NCBI GenBank assembly: GCA_964654355.1
Contig: CAZZIQ010000024.1
Coordinates: forward strand, 1-14,927
From: CAZZIQ01 sp964654355
Lineage (GTDB): Bacteria; Pseudomonadota; Gammaproteobacteria; GCF-002020875
Reading direction: 5' to 3'
DNA length: 14,927 nucleotides
Numbering within the stretch: the first letter of the stretch is position 1; each line of letters starts with the position of its first letter. The notes beneath the pieces were generated by a model. It saw only the letters and a program-made list of their open reading frames with translations. It ran no database searches and was not told the DNA's origin. The position numbers were made by a program, and so were the translations under genes. This document shows, piece after piece, positions 1 through 5,959 of the stretch.

Positions 1-405
1 ATACGTTTCAAACAAGCACCAAGCAAACAGCTGCTGCATGTCGAGCTGCTCAACCCAAGCCGTCTCCAAAATTTCTTCCGGCAGAGTGAAGCCGAGCTCC
101 TGCTGGGCAACACGTTGTGCCTGCTGCTCAAAGTCCGCTTCATGCTGCAAGGCAGAAATCTTCTTGAGCGTCGGCACGATCTGATCAAACGCTTGCTTCA
201 CGCCCTGCTCATAGGCATACAAATCCGCGTTTTCACGCATTGGATCGGTTGCCCATGGCTTCACCATGCTCGGCGCTTTTGGAGTCGCAACCAGCGGAGC
301 AGCCGCAGCCATGCCCACTGCCCCAGGACGGCGCAATGGTGCCGGCGCTGCCGCAGCGGATGCCACAGACAAAACGCGAGCCGAAGTACGGTGACGACGA
401 TTCAT
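1..405 (-). CDS. csoSCA: Carboxysomal carbonic anhydrase CsoSCA, N-terminal part (runs off left edge)
   Basis: Only the first 135 codons are present, so the catalytic zinc domain lies outside the window. The ATG at 405-403 has a weak SD-like CAGGT about 8 bases upstream and starts 32 nt after the csoS2 stop. Residues 1 to about 65 are a basic, Ala/Pro-rich, probably disordered tail (NRRHRTSARV near the start). Such tails in proteobacterial CsoSCA are known to contact RuBisCO. From about residue 75 the protein aligns by memory with the helical N-terminal domain of Halothiobacillus CsoSCA (CsoS3): QAFDQIVP, then LGFTLPEEIL against LGHTLPEELL, then the start of the next helix. In the carboxysome lumen the enzyme dehydrates bicarbonate to CO2 for RuBisCO. 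Its place directly after csoS2 is the standard alpha-carboxysome order. The identification is from order plus this alignment; catalytic residues cannot be checked here. Confidence 0.9.
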   Translation of the reverse strand, partial: MNRRHRTSARVLSVASAAAAPAPLRRPGAVGMAAAAPLVATPKAPSMVKPWATDPMRENADLYAYEQGVKQAFDQIVPTLKKISALQHEADFEQQAQRVAQQELGFTLPEEILETAWVEQLDMQQLFAWCLFETY

Positions 406-437
406 GATCGTGACCTGAGCTGGTCGCTACGCACGGG

Positions 438-2237
438 TTACCCGCGCGCACCTCCAGAATAGGTGATCAATGCGCCACGATCGGTATTGCCACTGCCGCC
501 TGTTACTTTGCTGATAGGCTCAGAAACTTCCTCATTACGCTTCTGTTGCTGCGCCATGCTCGCGGTATTGTTGATCGGACCACGACGGGTCGGATTACGT
601 CCGGTTGCAGTACGCCCTTCGGTGCCGGTCACGCGATCACCGCGATCCCAGTCATCTCCAGTAATCCGCATCCCTGAGTCCATACCTTCACCACTGATAC
701 GTGGCTTTACGCGACCTTCCAACATGCTTGCTGCTGGTGGTTGCTGCACAGAAGGGGCAGCATGCTTGTGATCGAAGCGTGCTTGTTCGGTCCCAGTTAC
801 CTTGCCCGGCGCCATGCCAAAGGGGCCGGTAATGTGGCCTTGCTCATAGCGGCTTCCGGTAATCGCACTGTGATCGCCGGCATCGTTCGAGGCATGCGAA
901 GGAGGCTCAACGCTGAACTCACCCCAACCCGCACCTTCCAACATTTGCGGATAGTCTGGGCTGTTCGGCTGCGCAGCCGTTGCCGGGCATGCTTGTGCGA
1001 ACTGATCTGCACCGAGATACGGCGTGCCGGTGATCGGGTCACATGCACCACGCTCATCGCCGGTCATCTTGCCGCCAATCCCTGGCTGTATTCCAGTCAT
1101 GACTGAGCCCGGAGTTGTGCGACGCGGCGTTGTGCGCGCCATAATCTGCTTCGCAGCTGGCTCCGCACAGTAACCCTGCACTTGTTCAAGGCCTGCATAA
1201 GGCGTCCCGGTCACTGACTTGCACGTACCCGGCTCATTACCGGTTACACGCTCAGAACGCCCGGGTTGTGTTCCAGTTACAGACTGTCCCTGCAAAGTCT
1301 TTGAGCGCCCCGTCATGGTGCCACCCATACCTTGCGCGCCCTTCGCCATCGCTGCTCGCGCAGGTGTAGATGTATCGCAAAAGGCATCAATCTGATTGCT
1401 ACCGAGATATTGCGATCCGGTCACGTTCTTGCACGTACCTGGCTCATCACCAGTCACTTTGCTACTACGACCGACTTCATTCCCAGTAACCGTACCGCCA
1501 CCACGCGTTGGGCTTACACGGACCTTACGCGGCGACTTCGGCGCATCGCTTTGACAGAACGAACGGAAGATGTCTGCACCCAGATAGTCAGTACCGGTAA
1601 TCGTGCGGCAAGTGCTCGGCTCATCCCCGGTCGTCTTTTGACTACGACCGACCATGGTTCCTGTCACGCTCTGACCATACGCGGTTTCACCAACGCCAAC
1701 TTTCCAGTTAGCGTCCGCTGCCGCATTCGCTTTTGCGCGAGGCGGACGCGTTGGACGTGAAGTCTCGGCCTTTTTTGGCATCCCTGCTGCACCCTGCTGA
1801 CTACGCTGATCGCGCAAGGCTTGTGACAGCTCACGACTGCTCATCTCTGCCTTACCTGAACGCGCACTCACCGCAGCCTTAGTACCACTACCGCCAGTAG
1901 CGCTCTTACCCCGCGTTGACTGCGACTTGCGTCGCGCCAGTGCGGCTGCACGAGTTGGATTAACCGTAGCCTTCATGCTGCGAGCACTGCTACGCGCACG
2001 TGGTGCCGCAGTCTCCACAGGAGTCGCTGCCTTATGTTGGCAACCACAATCAGGCTTAGCTTGTGCAGCAACAACCACCTCCGCTGTAGAAGCCGAGGTG
2101 GCCGCAGCAGGCGACGCCAAGACGCTATCCGCAGAGCGGATACGATCTTTGCTTTGAAGCGCACTCTTACCCCTACTCGACATCGCGCGACGACGTTCGA
2201 GAGAGGCTTGGCGACTGGTCTGTGCAATCTGGCTCAT
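438..2237 (-). CDS. csoS2: Carboxysome scaffold protein CsoS2 (short form, 599 aa)
   Basis: CsoS2 is the intrinsically disordered scaffold of alpha-carboxysomes. Its N-terminal repeats bind RuBisCO, its middle repeats bind shell hexamers, and its C-terminus is anchored in the shell. The N-terminal region (1 to about 175) has basic repeat motifs near residues 12-27 (RRRAMSSRGKSAL) and 97-113 (ALARRKSQSTRGKSA), with a degenerate third near 133-149. The middle region has M-type repeats at about 189-228, 249-287, 318-357 and 378-417, each with paired VTG/ITG motifs and two conserved Cys (for example C210/C228, C269/C287). The C-terminal region ends in ITYSGGARG, a family hallmark. The protein is much shorter than the roughly 870-residue Halothiobacillus protein, mainly through fewer middle repeats. 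The start is the ATG at 2237, with GGAA upstream. A slippery A-AAA-AAG heptamer lies at codons 154-156. The gene sits 55 nt after cbbS and 32 nt before csoSCA, so co-transcription is likely. Confidence 0.96.
   Translation of the reverse strand: MSQIAQTSRQASLERRRAMSSRGKSALQSKDRIRSADSVLASPAAATSASTAEVVVAAQAKPDCGCQHKAATPVETAAPRARSSARSMKATVNPTRAAALARRKSQSTRGKSATGGSGTKAAVSARSGKAEMSSRELSQALRDQRSQQGAAGMPKKAETSRPTRPPRAKANAAADANWKVGVGETAYGQSVTGTMVGRSQKTTGDEPSTCRTITGTDYLGADIFRSFCQSDAPKSPRKVRVSPTRGGGTVTGNEVGRSSKVTGDEPGTCKNVTGSQYLGSNQIDAFCDTSTPARAAMAKGAQGMGGTMTGRSKTLQGQSVTGTQPGRSERVTGNEPGTCKSVTGTPYAGLEQVQGYCAEPAAKQIMARTTPRRTTPGSVMTGIQPGIGGKMTGDERGACDPITGTPYLGADQFAQACPATAAQPNSPDYPQMLEGAGWGEFSVEPPSHASNDAGDHSAITGSRYEQGHITGPFGMAPGKVTGTEQARFDHKHAAPSVQQPPAASMLEGRVKPRISGEGMDSGMRITGDDWDRGDRVTGTEGRTATGRNPTRRGPINNTASMAQQQKRNEEVSEPISKVTGGSGNTDRGALITYSGGARG
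987..1673 (-). repeat. Four tandem CsoS2 middle-type repeats within csoS2
   Basis: Translated repeats follow the pattern VTGT-x2-GRS-x-VTGDEPGTC-x2-VTGT-x-YLG and end in Cys about 18 residues after the first Cys. They fall at residues 189-228, 249-287, 318-357 and 378-417. The last departs from the consensus (GIGGKMTGDERGAC) and may be the transition repeat into the C-terminal domain. The DNA is only loosely repetitive, because the repeats are conserved as protein. An extra VTG-less remnant (TMTGRSKTLQGQ, about 307-318) precedes the third repeat and could be the trace of a lost half-repeat. Confidence 0.85.
1708..1776 (-). promoter_or_regulatory. Candidate -1 frameshift signal in csoS2: A-AAA-AAG heptamer, stem-loop and -1 stop
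   Basis: On the minus strand the zero frame reads CCA AAA AAG (codons 154-156), which gives the in-phase heptamer A AAA AAG at 1776-1770, the motif used by E. coli dnaX. AGGG occurs 5 and 15 nt upstream of it. Downstream, GCGTCCGC (1749-1742) pairs perfectly with GCGGACGC (1718-1711). Inside the loop, TCGC (1740-1737) pairs with GCGA (1730-1727). The -1 frame then meets TAA at 1710-1708, immediately after the stem. A -1 shift would yield a protein of about 176 residues holding only the RuBisCO-binding N-terminal region. The 20-nt gap from heptamer to stem is longer than the usual 5-9 nt, which weakens the case. Confidence 0.35.
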
Positions 2238-2241
2238 GGCA

Positions 2242-2668
2242 GTTTCCGTTCGTTACTTACGTCCATTAATGACACCGCAAAGGGATGCCAGCTTAGGAGC
2301 GACCCTCATACACCACAAAAGAAGAACCTTGGCTCTGGGTGTAGTTGTCATAGCCGAGAAGACGGATGTGGTGATCCGGATAAGAACGACGGCACGCTTC
2401 AAGCTCTGCCAATACGTTGTTCAGATCACGCTCACCGAAGAACGGCAGCTTCCACATCGTCCAGTAGTGATGTCCTGCGCGACTTGGATGCTCGTGTTCA
2501 ATTGCCGGCGTCCAGCCATTGGCAATGATGTAAGCGATCTGGTCGTACAGTTCTTCCTGTGACAGCTTCGGCAAAAAGCCGAAGGTTTCCAGGGTCTGTG
2601 CGGTCTGGAAATCACCGATGTCATGACTAGCCATGTTGATTCCTTATACGTTCGTGTTTACGTTCGTG
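2242..2668 (-). repeat. Repeated ACGAACG leader motif before cbbS and csoS2
   Basis: In the cbbL-cbbS gap the 9-mer ACGTTCGTG (plus strand) occurs twice, at 2648-2656 and 2660-2668, separated by 3 nt. In the cbbS-csoS2 gap the 12-mer at 2242-2253 matches 11 of 12 bases of 2656-2667 (GTTTCCGTTCGT against GTTTACGTTCGT). Both lie just upstream of the ribosome-binding site of the next gene. They may be translation-enhancing or RNA-processing elements of the carboxysome mRNA, or chance. The span given covers all copies, with cbbS in between. Confidence 0.3.
2293..2634 (-). CDS. cbbS: RuBisCO small subunit, form IA
   Basis: This 113-residue protein caps the CbbL octamer to form L8S8 RuBisCO. The family core is clear: LPKLSQEEL near residue 22, NGWTPAIEHEHP near 39-50, then YWTMWKLPFFGE, LAELEACRRSYPDHHIRLLGYDNY and a final FVVYEGRS. 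It matches the carboxysomal form IA small subunit of Halothiobacillus from memory along its full length. The ATG at 2634-2632 is preceded by AAGGAA at good spacing. It lies 58 nt after cbbL and 55 nt before csoS2, which is the standard order. Nothing is missing or broken. Confidence 0.97.
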   Translation of the reverse strand: MASHDIGDFQTAQTLETFGFLPKLSQEELYDQIAYIIANGWTPAIEHEHPSRAGHHYWTMWKLPFFGERDLNNVLAELEACRRSYPDHHIRLLGYDNYTQSQGSSFVVYEGRS

Positions 2669-2692
2669 AAGTTCATCTGGGGAAAAGCGGGA

Positions 2693-4108
2693 TCAACCCA
2701 CATCAAGCTTGTCGACGGTGTCGAATTCAAACTTGATTTCCTTCCAGGTTTCCATCGCGATGGCGAGCTCAGGGCTGTTCTTCGCTGCATTGATAAGGAT
2801 GTCTTTGCCTTCCTTCTCAATTTCGCGACCCTCGTTGCGCGCCTTAACACAGGCTTCAAGCGCAACACGGTTTGCAGCAGCACCTGCGGCATTCCCCCAT
2901 GGGTGACCCTGGGTACCACCACCGAACTGCAGCACAGAGTCATCACCAAAGATGGTGACAAGTGCTGGCATGTGCCAAATGTGGATACCACCGGATGCAA
3001 CCGCGAATACGCCTGGCATTGAGCCCCAGTCCTGATCGAAGAACACACCACGAGAGCGGTCTTCCGGAACAAAAGACTCACGCAGCTGATCAACGAAGCC
3101 GAGCGTAGAAGCACGGTCGCCTTCCAACTTGCCCACAACGGTACCGGTATGGAGATGGTCGCCGCCGGAGAGACGCAAGCACTTCGCGAGTACACGGAAG
3201 TGAATACCGTGCTTCGGATGACGGTCGATTACCGCATGCATCGCACGGTGAATGTGCAACAACATGCCATTCTTACGGCACCAATTCGCGAGGCCGGTAT
3301 TTGCAGTGAAGCCGCCGGTCAGGAAGTCATGCATGATGATCGGCACGCCCAATTCTTTAGCGAATTCAGCACGCTCATACATGTCTTCTGGGGTTGCTGC
3401 AGTCACATTGAGGTAGTGACCCTTGCGCTCACCGGTTTCCATTTCTGCTTTTTGAATGGCTTCGGCAACAAACTCAAAACGATCACGCCAGCGCATGAAC
3501 GGCTGTGAGTTCACGTTTTCATCGTCCTTGGTCAAATCCAAGCCGCCACGCAGACATTCATAAACCGCACGGCCATAGTTCTTTGCAGAGAGGCCGAGCT
3601 TTGGCTTAATGGTTGCGCCGAGCATCGGACGACCATACTTGTTCAGACGATCGCGCTCGACCTGGATACCCGCCGGCGGGCCGCCACAAGTCTTGATGAA
3701 CGCCATCGGGAAACGAATGTCTTCCAGACGCAAGTGACGCAAGGCCTTAAAGCCAAATACGTTACCCACAAGGGAAGTCAGTACGTTTACGATTGAACCT
3801 TCTTCGAACAGGTCGATGGGGTATGCGATAAAGGCATAGAAGGATTCAGAGTCGCCCGGTACGTCTTCGATGCGATATGCACGACCCTTGTAGTACTCCA
3901 GGTCGGTCAGCAATTCTGACCACACCGTACTCCAGGTACCGGTTGAAGATTCCGCAGCAACCGCCGCAGCAACCTCTTCACGCGGTACGCCGGCCTGACC
4001 GGTGCACTTGAAGCAAGCAAGAAGATCGGTATCCAACGGAACGTAGTCCGGGGTCCAGTACATGTCGCGGTATTCTTTTACGCCCGCGTCGTACGCTTTC
4101 ACAGCCAT
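2693..4108 (-). CDS. cbbL: RuBisCO large subunit, form IA (carboxysomal)
   Basis: Ribulose-1,5-bisphosphate carboxylase/oxygenase large subunit, 471 aa, the CO2-fixing enzyme of the Calvin cycle. I chose the ATG at 4108-4106 over an in-frame TTG six bases upstream, because AGGAG at 4119-4115 is 6 nt from the ATG but directly touches the TTG. Family proteins also begin MAVK. Visible active-site elements are NGxxEY-region equivalents near the N-terminus, TIKPKLGLS (catalytic Lys), K194-D195-D196-E197 (carbamylated Lys and Mg ligands), HIHRAMHA, SGGDHLHTGTVVGKLEG (loop 6 Lys), and SGGIHIWHMP followed by FGGGTQGHPWG. One oddity is Leu192 (TTG) in GGLDLTKDDE, where form I enzymes almost always have Phe two residues before the carbamylated Lys. 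The gene leads the cbbL-cbbS-csoS2-csoSCA operon, with its own promoter region behind the terminator of the SulP gene. Confidence 0.98.
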   Translation of the reverse strand: MAVKAYDAGVKEYRDMYWTPDYVPLDTDLLACFKCTGQAGVPREEVAAAVAAESSTGTWSTVWSELLTDLEYYKGRAYRIEDVPGDSESFYAFIAYPIDLFEEGSIVNVLTSLVGNVFGFKALRHLRLEDIRFPMAFIKTCGGPPAGIQVERDRLNKYGRPMLGATIKPKLGLSAKNYGRAVYECLRGGLDLTKDDENVNSQPFMRWRDRFEFVAEAIQKAEMETGERKGHYLNVTAATPEDMYERAEFAKELGVPIIMHDFLTGGFTANTGLANWCRKNGMLLHIHRAMHAVIDRHPKHGIHFRVLAKCLRLSGGDHLHTGTVVGKLEGDRASTLGFVDQLRESFVPEDRSRGVFFDQDWGSMPGVFAVASGGIHIWHMPALVTIFGDDSVLQFGGGTQGHPWGNAAGAAANRVALEACVKARNEGREIEKEGKDILINAAKNSPELAIAMETWKEIKFEFDTVDKLDVG

Positions 4109-4311
4109 GGTCAACTCCTGTTCGGTTGTTGATGGACAGTCGATGGTGAGTTATGCGACTTGGGCGGAGCATAGAGATCTATCTATCTCATCTTCCAATT
4201 GATATTTCATTTGCAATGAATAGACGAAGATCTATATCGATGGAAAAACATGCGCTTGCGGTTCCACTATTCGTAGTGTGTGAATAGGGACAAATCCCAT
4301 ACCCAGAAAAG
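4109..4311 (-). promoter_or_regulatory. cbbL operon promoter region with CbbR/LysR-type inverted repeat
   Basis: This AT-rich gap separates the SulP terminator from cbbL. A perfect inverted repeat TTCATT-TGC-AATGAA at 4206-4220 contains the T-N11-A core of LysR-type regulator sites, which suits CbbR, the usual activator of cbb operons. The direct repeat AGATCTAT occurs at 4175-4182 and 4228-4235. Upstream are CACTA-TTCG-TAGTG (4265-4278) and an overlapping CTATTC/GAATAG pair (4267-4287). ATCGATGGAA at 4236-4245 is also found in the palindrome at 12480-12495. I could not fix a convincing -35/-10 pair. No cbbR gene lies in the window. The SD AGGAG for cbbL is at 4119-4115. Confidence 0.55.
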
Positions 4312-4341
4312 AAAAACGGCCACATTACGCGGCCGTTTTTT
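4312..4341 (-). terminator. Intrinsic terminator after the SulP gene (probably works on both strands)
   Basis: AAAAACGGCC (4312-4321) pairs perfectly with GGCCGTTTTT (4331-4340) around a 9-nt loop. It starts 32 nt past the SulP stop. Read on the minus strand, the GC-rich core is followed by a run of T. The symmetric A/T flanks make it bidirectional in form. It separates the upstream transport unit from the cbbL operon. Confidence 0.88.
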
Positions 4342-4373
4342 AAACTCGACAAGACAGGGTCAAATCATGGCGT

Positions 4374-5903
4374 TTAGCCTAATGCGTCATCGGCAACATG
4401 ATATTTGGGGTCTTCCAATACATTCACTTCGACCAGATTTCCCGCCTTACGCAGCAGCGCACGACACTCCGCACTCAAGTGACGCAAATGCAAACGGCGT
4501 CCAGCCTTCAAATATTTATCCGCAAGACTGTCGATCGCTTCAATGGCGGAGTGATCGGCCACACGCGAACGACTGAAATCGATAATGACTTCCTGCGGAT
4601 CCTGTTTCGGGTCAAACAATTCAAGGAAATTTTTGACCGACCCGAAGAACAGCGGGCCGACGAGGTGATACACACGCGTGCCGTCGGCGAGCTCTTCGCG
4701 ATCGGCGCGAATGTGACGGGCATGCTCCCAGGCGAAGGCCAACGCAGACACGATCACACCCACCACCACGGCTACCGCAAGATCCGTCACTACAGTGACG
4801 CCAGACACCAGAATCAAGACAAAAGCATCGGTACGCGGAATCTTGCGCAAGATCCGGAAGCTGGTCCATTCAAAGGTACCCAGCACTACCATGAACATCA
4901 CACCAACGAGCGCGGCCATCGGGATCTGCTCAATCAGCGGCGCAGCAAACAGAATAAATGCGAGCAAGAACAAGGCTGCGGCCACACCCGACATACGCTT
5001 GGTGCCGCCTGAGCTGACATTGATCATGCTCTGACCAATCATGGCGCAACCGCCCATGCCGCCAAAAAAACCATTCAGGGTATTGGCAAGACCTTGGCCC
5101 ACACACTCACGATTGCCCTGTCCGCGCGTCTCGGTGACATCATCAATCAGACTCATGGTTAAGAGCGACTCGATTAGACCGACTGCTGCCAGCACCGCAG
5201 AATACGGCGCAATGATCTGCAAGGTCTCCCAGCTCAGCGCCACCATCGGAATGTGGAAGCTCGGCAGACTGCCTTGAATCGAAGCCAAGTCGCCCACCGT
5301 ACGCGTATCAAACTGCAGGCCGATCACCAGTACGCTCACCACCACAATCGCGGCCAGTGACGCTGGAATCGCTGCGGTAAGCCGTGGCAGGAAATGAATA
5401 ATGGCCATGGTCAGCGCAATCAATCCCAAAAACAGCATGAGCAACTGAGGCTCCATCCACTGCAAGGCACCGGAGGCATCCGGCATTTTGAAATGCTGCA
5501 ATTGCGCGAGAAAGATTACGATCGCAAGCCCGTTCACGAAGCCCAGCATCACCGGATAGGGCACGATACGAATGTATTTTCCGAGCTTAAAAACCCCCGC
5601 CAAGATCTGTAACACCCCAGCCAACACTACGGCAGCAAACAAATACTCCACACCATGCTCAGCTACCAGCGCGACCACGACCACCGCCATCGCCCCCGTT
5701 GCACCGGAGATCATGCCGGGACGGCCACCAAAAATAGCCGCAACCAAGCCAATCATGAATGCTGTGTAAAGACCAACATGCGGATCGACACCGGCAATAA
5801 AGGCAAAGGCAATCGCTTCTGGCACCAGCGCGAGTGCAACTGTGAGCCCAGACAGAATTTCATTTTGCGCACAAACTCGCGTAGCGCAGCCCAAACGGAA
5901 CAT
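4374..5903 (-). CDS. SulP-family anion transporter with STAS domain, candidate bicarbonate importer
   Basis: A 509-residue inner-membrane transporter. The SulP signature is clear: NEILSGLTVALALVPEAIAFAFIAG at residues about 14-38 (TM1), GLYTAFMIGLVAAIFGGRPGMISGATGA (TM2-3), GLIESLLTMSLIDDVTETRGQGNRE and GFFGGMGGCAMIGQSMINVSSGG in the core. Ten or more further hydrophobic segments follow. A cytoplasmic STAS domain runs from about 400 (VGPLFFGSVKNF, IIDFSRSRVADHSAIEAI). The start is the ATG at 5903, 8 nt after AGGAG at 5916-5912; an in-frame GTG at 5912 overlaps that SD. SulP proteins move sulfate, bicarbonate or other anions. BicA of cyanobacteria and SulP proteins near carboxysome genes of sulfur oxidisers take up bicarbonate, so its place directly ahead of cbbL supports that role. 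A sulfate carrier cannot be excluded. It is the last gene of the upstream unit, 56 nt after ubiD. Confidence 0.9.
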   Translation of the reverse strand: MFRLGCATRVCAQNEILSGLTVALALVPEAIAFAFIAGVDPHVGLYTAFMIGLVAAIFGGRPGMISGATGAMAVVVVALVAEHGVEYLFAAVVLAGVLQILAGVFKLGKYIRIVPYPVMLGFVNGLAIVIFLAQLQHFKMPDASGALQWMEPQLLMLFLGLIALTMAIIHFLPRLTAAIPASLAAIVVVSVLVIGLQFDTRTVGDLASIQGSLPSFHIPMVALSWETLQIIAPYSAVLAAVGLIESLLTMSLIDDVTETRGQGNRECVGQGLANTLNGFFGGMGGCAMIGQSMINVSSGGTKRMSGVAAALFLLAFILFAAPLIEQIPMAALVGVMFMVVLGTFEWTSFRILRKIPRTDAFVLILVSGVTVVTDLAVAVVVGVIVSALAFAWEHARHIRADREELADGTRVYHLVGPLFFGSVKNFLELFDPKQDPQEVIIDFSRSRVADHSAIEAIDSLADKYLKAGRRLHLRHLSAECRALLRKAGNLVEVNVLEDPKYHVADDALG

Positions 5904-5959
5904 ACAAAACACTCCTACTGCCGATTCATTTGAATCAGCACGCGGTTATCAATGTGAAT

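Noticed and set aside
233..451. Minus-strand frame of 72 codons overlapping the csoSCA start
   Set aside because: It covers the same bases as the csoSCA N-terminus but in another frame, and has no family match; the csoSCA frame aligns with known CsoSCA.
987..1673. Regularly spaced repeats resembling a CRISPR or minisatellite
   Set aside because: The repeats are protein-coding CsoS2 middle repeats, conserved at amino-acid level and too divergent in DNA for a CRISPR array.
2644..3195. Minus-strand frame of 183 codons within cbbL
   Set aside because: It overlaps cbbL in another frame and extends into the intergenic gap; the cbbL frame is unambiguous.
4108..4114. TTG start for cbbL six bases upstream
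   Set aside because: The SD AGGAG directly abuts this TTG, while the ATG at 4108 has a 6-nt spacing and gives the family's usual MAVK start.
4398..5012. Open plus-strand frame of 204 codons opposite the SulP gene
   Set aside because: The Gln/His/Thr-rich product with no family resemblance is a shadow of the transporter frame.
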